A stretch of DNA of 64,000 bases from Candidatus Heimdallarchaeota archaeon (GTDB lineage: Archaea > Asgardarchaeota > Heimdallarchaeia > JABLTI01). Of this stretch, positions 35,842 to 43,547 are shown piece after piece. The notes under the pieces were generated by a model. It was not told where the DNA came from, searched no databases, and was given only the letters and a program-made list of their open reading frames with translations. Position 1 is the stretch's first letter. Each line of letters opens with the position of its first letter. The DNA is taken from assembly GCA_019894765.1 (NCBI GenBank), contig JAGXNT010000041.1, positions 1-64,000 of the forward strand. Direction: 5' to 3'. The position numbers and the translations under genes are program-made.

Positions 35842-36633
35842 ATGAGTGAAAAGAAAAAAACTGAAAAGAAGAACAACGAATCGAAAGAAAAGAAAAAACC
35901 TGCAGCAAAGAAGACTACTGCTAAAAAAGCAACCCCAAGCAAAAAGAAAACTGCTGCAAAACCAAAAACAGAAACAAAGCCAAAAGATCTAAAGAAAGAA
36001 GAATTAGCTGCTGAAGGCATTGATGATTCCTTACTTTTAGATGGCATTACTTACATTGAACAAAGCAAAATGGAATCAGCACTAGAGTGTTTTGAGGATT
36101 TCTCCAAGAAATACCCCAAAAACCACTTTGGTTGGTACTATCTTGGTTATACTAAAATGCTTCAAGATAAGAAAAAAGATGCCATAAAGAACTTTAAGAA
36201 AGCAACGAAATTGAACGAGGAATTCCTGCCAAGCATCTATTATGAAGGATTAATGGAATTTGAAGAAAACAACTTCGAAAAAGCTCTATCAATTTTCGAC
36301 TTAATTATGTTGAATTACAATACTGATGTTATAAAAGAAAGTAATTTCAACATACCATACTTTGTCGCCATTTGTCATCATTATTTAGGAAACTTACAAC
36401 GTGCTGAAGAATATTTCCTATTCGCATACAATCTCTCACCTGACGATCCTGTTGTACTTTATTACAAGGGTTTCAATGAATTAGCTATGAGGAATTACGA
36501 TTATGCCATGGAGACTTTCAAGAACTTATTACACGTAGACGTAAACAATCAGAACTTTTGGGATCTTGTGAAAGGGTATAGTTATTATTATCATAAACAT
36601 GAAGATAAGAAGCAAGAGGATACTGAGGAATAA
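35842..36633 (+). CDS. TPR protein with a lysine/alanine-rich N-terminal tail
   Basis: The first 50 residues are nearly all Lys, Ala, Thr, Pro and Glu (KKKPAAKKTTAKKATPSKKK), resembling linker-histone tails. The remaining 200 residues form about five TPR units: 'GWYYLGYTKMLQDKKKDAIK', 'ALSIFDLIMLNY', 'AICHHYLGNLQRAEEYFLFA', 'LYYKGFNELAMRNYDYAMET'. The tail would bind nucleic acid or acidic partners, and the TPRs other proteins. The start follows GGAGCGGG about 13 nt upstream. The apparent reading frame on the opposite strand at 35814-36047 is an artefact of the Lys/Ala codons. Function is not known. Confidence 0.75.
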   Translation: MSEKKKTEKKNNESKEKKKPAAKKTTAKKATPSKKKTAAKPKTETKPKDLKKEELAAEGIDDSLLLDGITYIEQSKMESALECFEDFSKKYPKNHFGWYYLGYTKMLQDKKKDAIKNFKKATKLNEEFLPSIYYEGLMEFEENNFEKALSIFDLIMLNYNTDVIKESNFNIPYFVAICHHYLGNLQRAEEYFLFAYNLSPDDPVVLYYKGFNELAMRNYDYAMETFKNLLHVDVNNQNFWDLVKGYSYYYHKHEDKKQEDTEE

Positions 36634-36663
36634 GGACTCATTCACAGTTAACCTCTTTCCCTC

Positions 36664-36673
36664 TTTTATAAAA
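36664..36673 (+). promoter_or_regulatory. TATA box for a leaderless gene
   Basis: TTTTATAAAA is centred about 32 nt before the ATG at 36700, with no ribosome site between. This spacing predicts a transcript that starts at or just before the start codon. Confidence 0.45.
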
Positions 36674-36699
36674 TCGGTTGTGAAAAAGAGTGTGATTGT

Positions 36700-37152
36700 A
36701 TGGCAATAGATTTAGAAGAAATAAACACTCGAATAAATAGAGCAAATAGTAAACTTGTTTTTATAACTGGAGAGGGAATGGAACATAAGAAAATCTCTTA
36801 TCGAAGATTAGCTAAAAAAGAAAATTACTCGTATATTCTTTTCAGCGAATTACTTACTGCTTTAACAACTATAGATGGGAAAATGGCTCAGTTTCCTTCT
36901 ATAAAAGGTCAATTAATTGCTTTAACATCTGGTTTTATAATTGAAGAAAAATCAATGGGTGTCATTATTGACAAATTCGATTTTGATATAATTAAAGAAG
37001 TACACTTGCAACTAAGAATATATCACCAATTCAAAAGTTATCTCAAAGATCCAACTGCTAAAGGTAAACTTGTCTTAATTAACTATGGAAAACCCTTGAG
37101 AGATATGTTTGAAGATGAGTTTGTTAGAAAATGCTCAATAATTAGAATCTAG
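36700..37152 (+). CDS. Hypothetical alpha/beta protein
   Basis: The 150-aa product has three hydrophobic strands separated by helices: KLVFITGEG near the start, GVIIDKFDF in the middle and GKLVLINYG near the end. This is the pattern of a P-loop-type NTPase fold, but the Walker A lysine is absent (GEGMEHKK) and the fold is therefore at most a degenerate relative. A TATA box about 30 nt upstream suggests leaderless expression. It is 34 bp upstream of the metallophosphatase gene and may be co-transcribed with it. No family is recognised. Confidence 0.55.
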   Translation: MAIDLEEINTRINRANSKLVFITGEGMEHKKISYRRLAKKENYSYILFSELLTALTTIDGKMAQFPSIKGQLIALTSGFIIEEKSMGVIIDKFDFDIIKEVHLQLRIYHQFKSYLKDPTAKGKLVLINYGKPLRDMFEDEFVRKCSIIRI

Positions 37153-37186
37153 ATTGTGTATATGAGTTTCTACTGGTGTATAACTA

Positions 37187-39223
37187 TTGATCAAAAAGGA
37201 AAGCATAAATTCGGATTTTACATCAGAAGAAAAACTAGTTCTAGAAATATTACAAGGCGTATCCAAAAGGCATCATAATCTGATCAGATTACATTTAGTT
37301 TCGATGAAGAAACAAAAGCAAAAAAAAGAAAAAAAACGAGAAAAATTCTTGAAAGACCAAAGAGAACGAAAAATCAGTAGAAACCAATTAATGAAGTTAC
37401 AATTATTTCCGGTAATGCTTTCACAAGCAATTCTACAGGGAATCCCCTTGAGAGAGCCAAAAAGAAAGGATAAAAGTAGAGAAGAGATTTCACCATTACT
37501 TTATGAGGTAGAACAGAAGTTTCACATGAAAACCGATTTGACAATCAATAAACAATTTATTGAATTTAGCCTAGAAAATCTTGAGTATGTCCCAGACAAA
37601 ATATATCTCCAAAGAATTGATGGAGATAACAGTAAAATGCTGGTGAAAATGTATGTTGATTGTGGATATTTAAACCAAAATCTTATGCATCTATTTTTGA
37701 ATTCGAAAAAAGAGGAAATTGCTAATTGTCAAATTACGGTTCTAGATGAAAAAAGAAATCAAATTGGAGTTTACCCATTAAGGCATATCTCGAAGTTAAT
37801 TAGAGATGAAGAGGAATCCGCGAACTCACTTTTTATTGGACAAATGACGACTTTAGAACCAAATACGAATTACAGGTACCGAATTGAATGTTACCGAAAA
37901 GCAGACAAGAAGTTATTTGCAGGAACTAAATTTATGTCGTTTCGAACATCCTTTGATCTTTCACAAAAGAATAAACCACTTTTCTTAACAGTAAGTTCAG
38001 ACTTGCATGGTGGAAGGAAAGGGGGATTCATGCGTGGGAAAGTTCAAAGACAATTGATAAAGGGAAATGACGATTTGGCAAGAGTCTTCTCAAGTATCGC
38101 TGCAACTGAAAAAGAAGTCACTTTTGATGAGGGTTACTCTTTTGCTGTTGCTACTGGTGATTTAACAGAAAATGCCTCTTACAGTGAATATTGGGCTGAT
38201 TTATTCAAGAGATGTTCTGTTTTATGGAATCATGTTCCGTTACTCACATGCTTAGGCAACCATGATTACTATTGTGGTGGAAGGCGAAAAGGAAACGTGC
38301 TAGGTGGTTCAAAGGAGGATTGTCGTTATTGGCACAAATATATTACAAATCCTGTCTCGAAAAATGGCTGTTTGCCGGGACATTGGTACTCTATAGATCA
38401 AGGAAATATACATGCAGTTTTTCTTGATAGTAATGGCATGGGTTGGGGAAAATATGATTTAGCTTGTAATTCCGAACAATGGTATTGGTTACTGAATGAC
38501 CTCAGACAATGGCGCGATAAAGTAGATGCAGGTAAGAAAGCTCCACAATTCTGTTTTGTATTCTTACATTCAGCAATAATGAGTCTCGGATTTTGGGGCA
38601 GGGGATTCAATAGAGGGAACGATGAGCAAGTCCAATCATTTTTAACTCCTCTTTTCAGAAAATATGGGGTAGATATGGTTTTCTGCGGTCATGATCATAT
38701 CTATCAAAGATCAAATTGGATGGGAACAACTTATCTCGAGAATGGACGACATGGGGGAACAGCAAGACCTTACTTCTTCTGGAAAAAGAGAAAAATTGTC
38801 TATGACATAGATAGGATTTGTGATGATTGGAACACAAGAATTTATACAACAGTATATGTTCCGCCAAATCTACAACAAATATCCCTAGAAGAAGATAAGG
38901 AGTTTGCACAATTTAAAATAAAGATTAAAAGTGAATTAATGACTCAACCGCTAGCCAGCAATTACTTCTTTGGTTCCAGATTGAGTAATCAAAGAATTGG
39001 TAAATTATTTGATCAAAACAAAACTCGGAAAGAGGAATTCATAGATAAAGTAATTTTGCCCAAATTGAACAATCATATCTGGTTAAGATCATATGCAGTA
39101 GAATTGGGTTATGAAGCAGATTTCCAAGAAATATTCGATATGGCATTTATCAAAGCTAAAACACTTGAGGAATTCTCATCTGATAGTTATGAGTTAGAAT
39201 GCCCCGAAAAAGTAGTAGAATAA
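37187..39223 (+). CDS. Calcineurin-like metallophosphatase with N-terminal extension
   Basis: The 678-aa protein has the metallophosphoesterase core with D-x-H in SSDLHGGRKGG, GD in ATGDLTE, GNHD in CLGNHDYY, a His in FLHSA and GHDH in VFCGHDHIYQRS, all the metal ligands of the family. A strand-rich domain (about residues 100-255, ending YRIECYRKADKKLF) precedes it, as in purple acid phosphatases with an FN3-like domain. A lysine-rich N-terminus (MKKQKQKKEKKREKF) and a helical C-terminus complete it. No signal peptide is seen, so it acts inside the cell. Start TTG 37187 is uncertain; no ribosome site is clear. Substrate unknown (phospho-ester, possibly nucleotide or polyphosphate). Confidence 0.82.
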   Translation: MIKKESINSDFTSEEKLVLEILQGVSKRHHNLIRLHLVSMKKQKQKKEKKREKFLKDQRERKISRNQLMKLQLFPVMLSQAILQGIPLREPKRKDKSREEISPLLYEVEQKFHMKTDLTINKQFIEFSLENLEYVPDKIYLQRIDGDNSKMLVKMYVDCGYLNQNLMHLFLNSKKEEIANCQITVLDEKRNQIGVYPLRHISKLIRDEEESANSLFIGQMTTLEPNTNYRYRIECYRKADKKLFAGTKFMSFRTSFDLSQKNKPLFLTVSSDLHGGRKGGFMRGKVQRQLIKGNDDLARVFSSIAATEKEVTFDEGYSFAVATGDLTENASYSEYWADLFKRCSVLWNHVPLLTCLGNHDYYCGGRRKGNVLGGSKEDCRYWHKYITNPVSKNGCLPGHWYSIDQGNIHAVFLDSNGMGWGKYDLACNSEQWYWLLNDLRQWRDKVDAGKKAPQFCFVFLHSAIMSLGFWGRGFNRGNDEQVQSFLTPLFRKYGVDMVFCGHDHIYQRSNWMGTTYLENGRHGGTARPYFFWKKRKIVYDIDRICDDWNTRIYTTVYVPPNLQQISLEEDKEFAQFKIKIKSELMTQPLASNYFFGSRLSNQRIGKLFDQNKTRKEEFIDKVILPKLNNHIWLRSYAVELGYEADFQEIFDMAFIKAKTLEEFSSDSYELECPEKVVE

Positions 39224-39322
39224 TCATTATTTACAAATCTCATCATTTCATTATTCTCTTTATTAGAGGAAAATTTAAAGGAAGTAAAAAGAACTATCTT
39301 TGCAACAATCAGATTTTTTAGG

Positions 39323-40612
39323 GTGTACAAATTGACCGATATTAAGAAGAAATTACTAATATCAGAGGATAAGCTCAAGGCTATCAATGATTTTTTCGTG
39401 AAAGAAAATAATCCTACGATAGATAATCTACTTAAAATTGTGGAAAAATACGGTGGGGTAGATGAAATAAATAAGAAAGCTGCAGAAGCTGGAAAGCTAG
39501 ATAACTTACTAGCCAGATTAGAAAAGAAGAAACCTGAATATGCTGAGGATCTTAATTGGCTAGTAGAACAAAGAGATAATGACGCCTTCATTAGTATTGC
39601 TGATTATAGAAAGAAGATCCTTGGAACAGAAGTTGACAAGGTAAAGTTTGATGATTCTTTAGCAGTTACACTTGAAATTAGTGCTTGTCAATATTTTCCA
39701 TTTTTCATTGCTGAAGCAAAACGAGCTATTGAAAAGCAAGATTTGATGCCAGGCAGATTCATACGAGTTAGGAAAATGAAAGAACAAGAAGAGGATGGAG
39801 ATATACTAGCAATTGCTGCTGCAATGCAGTTAATTGATGCTACCTACGTTGAAACCCTCGACACTAAAGGAACAGCTCCCGGACCAGATGGTGCGCCAGC
39901 AAATATTCATCTTGGTGGACCAGCAACAATCACTGGTTATTTTGGTGGAGTTGGTCAGCCAAATGATTTTGCTCTCAAATGGATTGATGAATTACTTTAC
40001 TATTACACTGAATACGGAGTTAAACAAGTTCTCAACATTAATCCTGGAACAGTAATTCTTGGATATATGTTACACAAATTAGGTGTAGATATGGAATTCA
40101 AAATTTCTGTCTTTATGGGCAATGATAATCCATATGCCTGTCTTTGGACATTAATGACCGCAAAACTACTTAGTCGAGATGATGGAAGCACTCCACTCAT
40201 TGGTTTTAATCTTTCAAACTCAGTGAATAATGAAACTATGGAAATTGCCGCTGATTTTAGAAAAGATTGGGGCTTCGAGGATATTGTTAGATTCGAACAC
40301 CACATCACAGAAACGTGGAAAAGCATTGTCAGACAACCTTATGATCGAACTGATGAGCTTGTTGAATTAGCAAAAACAGTGAAGAACATTAGTGCTAAAC
40401 ATGAGGGTGGAAAACAAGCTGTTGAAGAGACTCGAGAGCATCAATCAGATATTTTGGATTACTTCCGAGATAAGAAAGAAGTAATTGACTCCGGAGATTG
40501 GGATGGTATGCAACTCAATTATTTGGATAAACATGATGCTTTGAACTTTACAGCTGATGCTTTGACAAAGAATGGCTTAGCAGTTATTCCAGCAGGGAAA
40601 TTACACAAGTAA
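39323..40612 (+). CDS. Uncharacterised conserved-looking protein, partner of DapA-Fae gene
   Basis: The 429-aa product is cytoplasmic. Its first 130 residues are helical (a charged bundle), and residues from about 135 look like a catalytic alpha/beta barrel: 'LMPGRFIRVRKMKEQEEDGD', 'DTKGTAPGPDGAPANIHLGG', 'LNINPGTVILGYMLHKLGVD', 'ISVFMGNDNPYACLWT' and 'IVRFEHHITETW' are motif-like. I do not recognise the family. It lies only 14 bp upstream of the DapA-Fae fusion gene, so the two are co-transcribed and probably act in one pathway. The start is GTG 39323 or TTG 39332, the latter 8 nt after AGGGTG. It is the first gene of the pair. Confidence 0.7.
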   Translation: MYKLTDIKKKLLISEDKLKAINDFFVKENNPTIDNLLKIVEKYGGVDEINKKAAEAGKLDNLLARLEKKKPEYAEDLNWLVEQRDNDAFISIADYRKKILGTEVDKVKFDDSLAVTLEISACQYFPFFIAEAKRAIEKQDLMPGRFIRVRKMKEQEEDGDILAIAAAMQLIDATYVETLDTKGTAPGPDGAPANIHLGGPATITGYFGGVGQPNDFALKWIDELLYYYTEYGVKQVLNINPGTVILGYMLHKLGVDMEFKISVFMGNDNPYACLWTLMTAKLLSRDDGSTPLIGFNLSNSVNNETMEIAADFRKDWGFEDIVRFEHHITETWKSIVRQPYDRTDELVELAKTVKNISAKHEGGKQAVEETREHQSDILDYFRDKKEVIDSGDWDGMQLNYLDKHDALNFTADALTKNGLAVIPAGKLHK

Positions 40613-40626
40613 GAGTTGGATTTCTT

Positions 40627-42144
40627 ATGGCGAAAAAATTTAGACCAGGAGGAGTGAGTCCCGCACTCGTTACTCCTTTTACAAAGAAAGATGAAGTAGA
40701 TGAAGAAGCCTATCGCAAATTAATTAGATTTGTAATTGATGATTTAGGCGTTACTGGAATAGTTCCAGCTGGATCAACTGGTGAATTTTCATCCTTATTC
40801 TGGGATGAACAGAAGAGAATCATAGAGATCGCAGTTGAAGAAGCTAATGGAAAAGTTGATGTCATGGCAGGAACTGGTACCAGTGGCACAAAACGTACAA
40901 TAGCAATGACTAAGCATGCGATGGATGTTGGTGCTGACGCAGGCTTAATTGTAACTCCTTATTACATGAAACCAACTCAAAGAGGATTGTATATGCATTA
41001 TTCAGCAATTGCAAGCAAAGTTGATTTCCCAATTATGTTGTACCAACTACCAGCACTCACCGATGTAGTACTTCCAAGAATGGTAGTAGAAGACTTAGCA
41101 GTAGAACATGAAAACATCGTTGGAATGAAATGTTCTTGGGGAAATATGGCTTATTTGATGGAAATACTCGAGAGAGTAAAACCAGTAGCTCCTGAATTCA
41201 AAATTCTCTGTGGATGGGATGAAATAGTTTTTCCAGCATTAGCTGCGGGTGTAGATGGCTGTATCTTAGCATCAGCTAATTTCATTGGAGATCATTGGGT
41301 GAAAATCAAGAAATTAGTTGAAGCAGGAAAACTAGAAGAAGCACGTAAGGCTGAGATGGAAATCCACAAAATCACTCGAATAATTGTGAAAACTGGTGGA
41401 GCAGGAACTAAAGAAGCACTCAATATGATGGGTGTAAAGGTACGAAAACCAAGATTACCTCTTGAAATTGGTGGAAGCATTAGTCACGAATTGCGATCAG
41501 AACTTAGACTTGAATTAGAAAGACTAGGTAAAATCAAAGTTGAACCAAGAATTGCTTTACCTGAAGATCCAAAGAAAATTGAAGAAAGATTCGGACAAAT
41601 TGATGTCACAGCTGAGACAATTTTACAGAAGAAACTCCTTGTTGGTGAAGGATTCTTTGGTGGCGATCGTCCAGAAATGGCTCATGTTGATCTTTTGATT
41701 GGTCCAAAAGATGGACCTGTTGGCATAGCTTTTGCTAAAGCTCTTGCACTTGTTAAGGATGACCCATCAACTGTAGAAGGTCATGAACCACTACTAGCAC
41801 TTCACGAAACAAATGAAGCAGTAAAACCTGATACCCTCCTTGTTCCGAAAGTCTTCATTAGAAACTTAAGACAAGCTTCAATGGTTTTTGGACCAGTACA
41901 GGCAGGAGTAGCTAAAGCAGTTACTACATGTGTTCAAGACGGATTCATTCCAGAAAAATATGTCAATGATCTGGTTATAATTGCCTCTGTTTTTGTTCAC
42001 CCAACAGCTATCTCAAGAAATAGAGTCTATGTCAATAATCGAAAAGCAACAGTTATGGCAATTAGGAAAGCAATCGAAAACCGACCCGACCTTGATTATC
42101 TTTTTGAGACACCAACCAGACATCCATTAAAGAATGAACCTTAG
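40627..42144 (+). CDS. DapA-family aldolase fused to a formaldehyde-activating enzyme (Fae) domain
   Basis: Residues 1-300 are a DHDPS/N-acetylneuraminate-lyase-type barrel: GSTGE (49-53), PYYMKP (111-116), Tyr139 in IMLYQLP and the Schiff-base Lys168 in GMKCSWGN. The DHDPS carboxylate Arg after Tyr is replaced (YQLPALTD), so lysine biosynthesis is unlikely. Residues about 339-505 match Fae: VGEGFFGG, the catalytic-type His353 in AHVDLLIGPKDGP, 'QASMVFGPVQAGVAKAV' and 'VFVHPTAISRNRVYVNNRKA'. Fae joins formaldehyde to tetrahydromethanopterin. The fusion suggests that a retro-aldol reaction makes formaldehyde that the Fae domain captures (inference). Fae is known fused to Hps in archaea; a DapA fusion is not one I know. 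It follows the 429-aa gene by 14 bp. Confidence 0.88.
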   Translation: MAKKFRPGGVSPALVTPFTKKDEVDEEAYRKLIRFVIDDLGVTGIVPAGSTGEFSSLFWDEQKRIIEIAVEEANGKVDVMAGTGTSGTKRTIAMTKHAMDVGADAGLIVTPYYMKPTQRGLYMHYSAIASKVDFPIMLYQLPALTDVVLPRMVVEDLAVEHENIVGMKCSWGNMAYLMEILERVKPVAPEFKILCGWDEIVFPALAAGVDGCILASANFIGDHWVKIKKLVEAGKLEEARKAEMEIHKITRIIVKTGGAGTKEALNMMGVKVRKPRLPLEIGGSISHELRSELRLELERLGKIKVEPRIALPEDPKKIEERFGQIDVTAETILQKKLLVGEGFFGGDRPEMAHVDLLIGPKDGPVGIAFAKALALVKDDPSTVEGHEPLLALHETNEAVKPDTLLVPKVFIRNLRQASMVFGPVQAGVAKAVTTCVQDGFIPEKYVNDLVIIASVFVHPTAISRNRVYVNNRKATVMAIRKAIENRPDLDYLFETPTRHPLKNEP

Positions 42145-42153
42145 TGTTCATTC
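42132..42153 (+). terminator. Stop-codon-spanning hairpin after the DapA-Fae gene
   Basis: GAATGAAC (42132-42139) and GTTCATTC (42146-42153) form a perfect 8-bp stem. The TAG stop (42142-42144) lies in the 6-nt loop and CATTTTTTCCTTTTTCTT follows, a good intrinsic-type terminator. Confidence 0.7.
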
Positions 42154-42197
42154 CATTTTTTCCTTTTTCTTACTCAAACATAGAGCTATTCGAGAAA

Positions 42198-42205
42198 TTA
42201 TATAA
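42198..42205 (+). promoter_or_regulatory. TATA box upstream of the GT2 gene
   Basis: TTATATAA is about 65 nt before the TTG start at 42267, which itself has AGGAG 9 nt upstream. This gives a predicted leader of about 40 nt. Confidence 0.45.
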
Positions 42206-42266
42206 GGAACCATTTTCATAAGAAATATAATATTCCTAACTATTCTGTCGATAGGAGATAGAAGAC

Positions 42267-43529
42267 TTGCAATATTTATGGCTGTTAATCTTAGGGATAA
42301 TCTATGCCCTACTAGTGGTTATTGCTCTAATTTATTATATTTCAGCCAGCGTACAGAAGAAAGACATTATCAGTGATTCATACTTACGTTCTTTACCAGA
42401 AGAACCGTTTGTAAGTATTATCGTTCCCACTTATAATGAAGAAAACAATATTGTCAAGTGTTTGAAGTCCCTTCGCGAACAAAACTATTCGAATTTTGAA
42501 ATCATTCTCTCAGATGGAGGATCACAAGATCGAACCGTTGAATTAGCAAAACCTTATGCTGATCAGATTATTATCGAGAAAAAAGTGCCTGAAGGATGGA
42601 TTGGGAAAAATAGAGGATGCCATTTAGGCTTTACAAAAGCAAAAGGCGATATTCTCCTATTTACTGATGCTGACACTGAACACACACCAGATTCATTGAG
42701 AATAACAGTAAGTATGCTATTAGAGAAAAAAGTTGGTTTACTAAGTCTTTTGCCTTATCAAAATGTGAAGAAATGGTGGGAAAGTATTGTTCCAATCAAC
42801 TTTTTTGTTTCCCGACTTGTATCAGGAGGAATTGCTCGAGTGAATAATCCCAAGAAGCGATATTCTTTCGTAGCAGTTGGTTTGTATATGATGTGGACAA
42901 GGAAAGCATACAATCAAATAGGTGGTCATGAACGACTCAAAAATTCGATTATCGAGGATTATGCTTTTGCTCGTTTAGTCAAAAAGAATTTACAAGCATT
43001 GTACTATATGGAGGGAAATAAACTAGTATATGCATCAATGTATCCAGACTCAGTTAAACATTGCTGGACTGGGTTTAAGAAGTGCCTATATGCTGGAACT
43101 AAACTTACCCCTCCTAGAAGAATGATTGCTTCCTTAACTTTCATCTTCTATGGACTCCTTTCTCCTGTAGCGATAACGCTTTCTGCTGTCTATTGGGTAA
43201 GCTACATACCATTAGTTTTAACCATATTAGCTCATCTTTTATTACTTGTAGTGTTTTGGACTTACTGGAGAGGGAAGGGCAAACACTTATGGATAATCTA
43301 CGTATTTTTCCCAATTATGATGTTGATGTTTTTAGTCACACTCTTGTCATCAGCAATTGAGTTAGCTTTAAGAAAAACAACAGAATGGAAAGGACGCATC
43401 TATAAACCAAATCTTCAAGCCGGATTAAACAATAATGAAGAAAAAAGTCTAGATATAAATGCTGAAGATGAAAAAGATTCTTCAAAAACAAAAGTTAAGA
43501 GAATAGATACATCAAAACAAACAACTTAG
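42267..43529 (+). CDS. Membrane-bound GT2 family glycosyltransferase
   Basis: The 420-aa protein has one N-terminal TM helix, a GT2 catalytic domain with FVSIIVPTYNEENNI, 'EIILSDGGSQDRTVE' (nucleotide site), 'DILLFTDADTEH' (the DxD metal site), and a later 'IIEDYAFARLVK' acidic acceptor motif, then three C-terminal helices. This layout is that of archaeal and bacterial GT2 enzymes building lipid-linked or cell-surface glycans, with the active site facing the cytoplasm. A polar 40-residue tail ends it. It starts at a TTG with AGGAG 9 nt before. Its stop overlaps the convergent methylase gene by 4 bp. Confidence 0.85.
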   Translation: MQYLWLLILGIIYALLVVIALIYYISASVQKKDIISDSYLRSLPEEPFVSIIVPTYNEENNIVKCLKSLREQNYSNFEIILSDGGSQDRTVELAKPYADQIIIEKKVPEGWIGKNRGCHLGFTKAKGDILLFTDADTEHTPDSLRITVSMLLEKKVGLLSLLPYQNVKKWWESIVPINFFVSRLVSGGIARVNNPKKRYSFVAVGLYMMWTRKAYNQIGGHERLKNSIIEDYAFARLVKKNLQALYYMEGNKLVYASMYPDSVKHCWTGFKKCLYAGTKLTPPRRMIASLTFIFYGLLSPVAITLSAVYWVSYIPLVLTILAHLLLLVVFWTYWRGKGKHLWIIYVFFPIMMLMFLVTLLSSAIELALRKTTEWKGRIYKPNLQAGLNNNEEKSLDINAEDEKDSSKTKVKRIDTSKQTT

Positions 43530-43547
43530 TTTAGTTGCTTTGGTTTT
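43514..43547. terminator. Bulged hairpin covering both stops of convergent GT2 and methylase genes
   Basis: AAAACAAACAACT pairs with AGTTG-C-TTTG-G-TTTT around loop TAGTTT, with two bulges. It contains the plus-strand TAG (43527-43529) and the minus-strand stop at 43526-43528. Confidence 0.45.

Noticed and set aside
35814..36047. Phe/Ala-rich 77-aa frame, apparent membrane peptide
   Set aside because: It is the complement of the Lys/Ala codons of the TPR protein tail.
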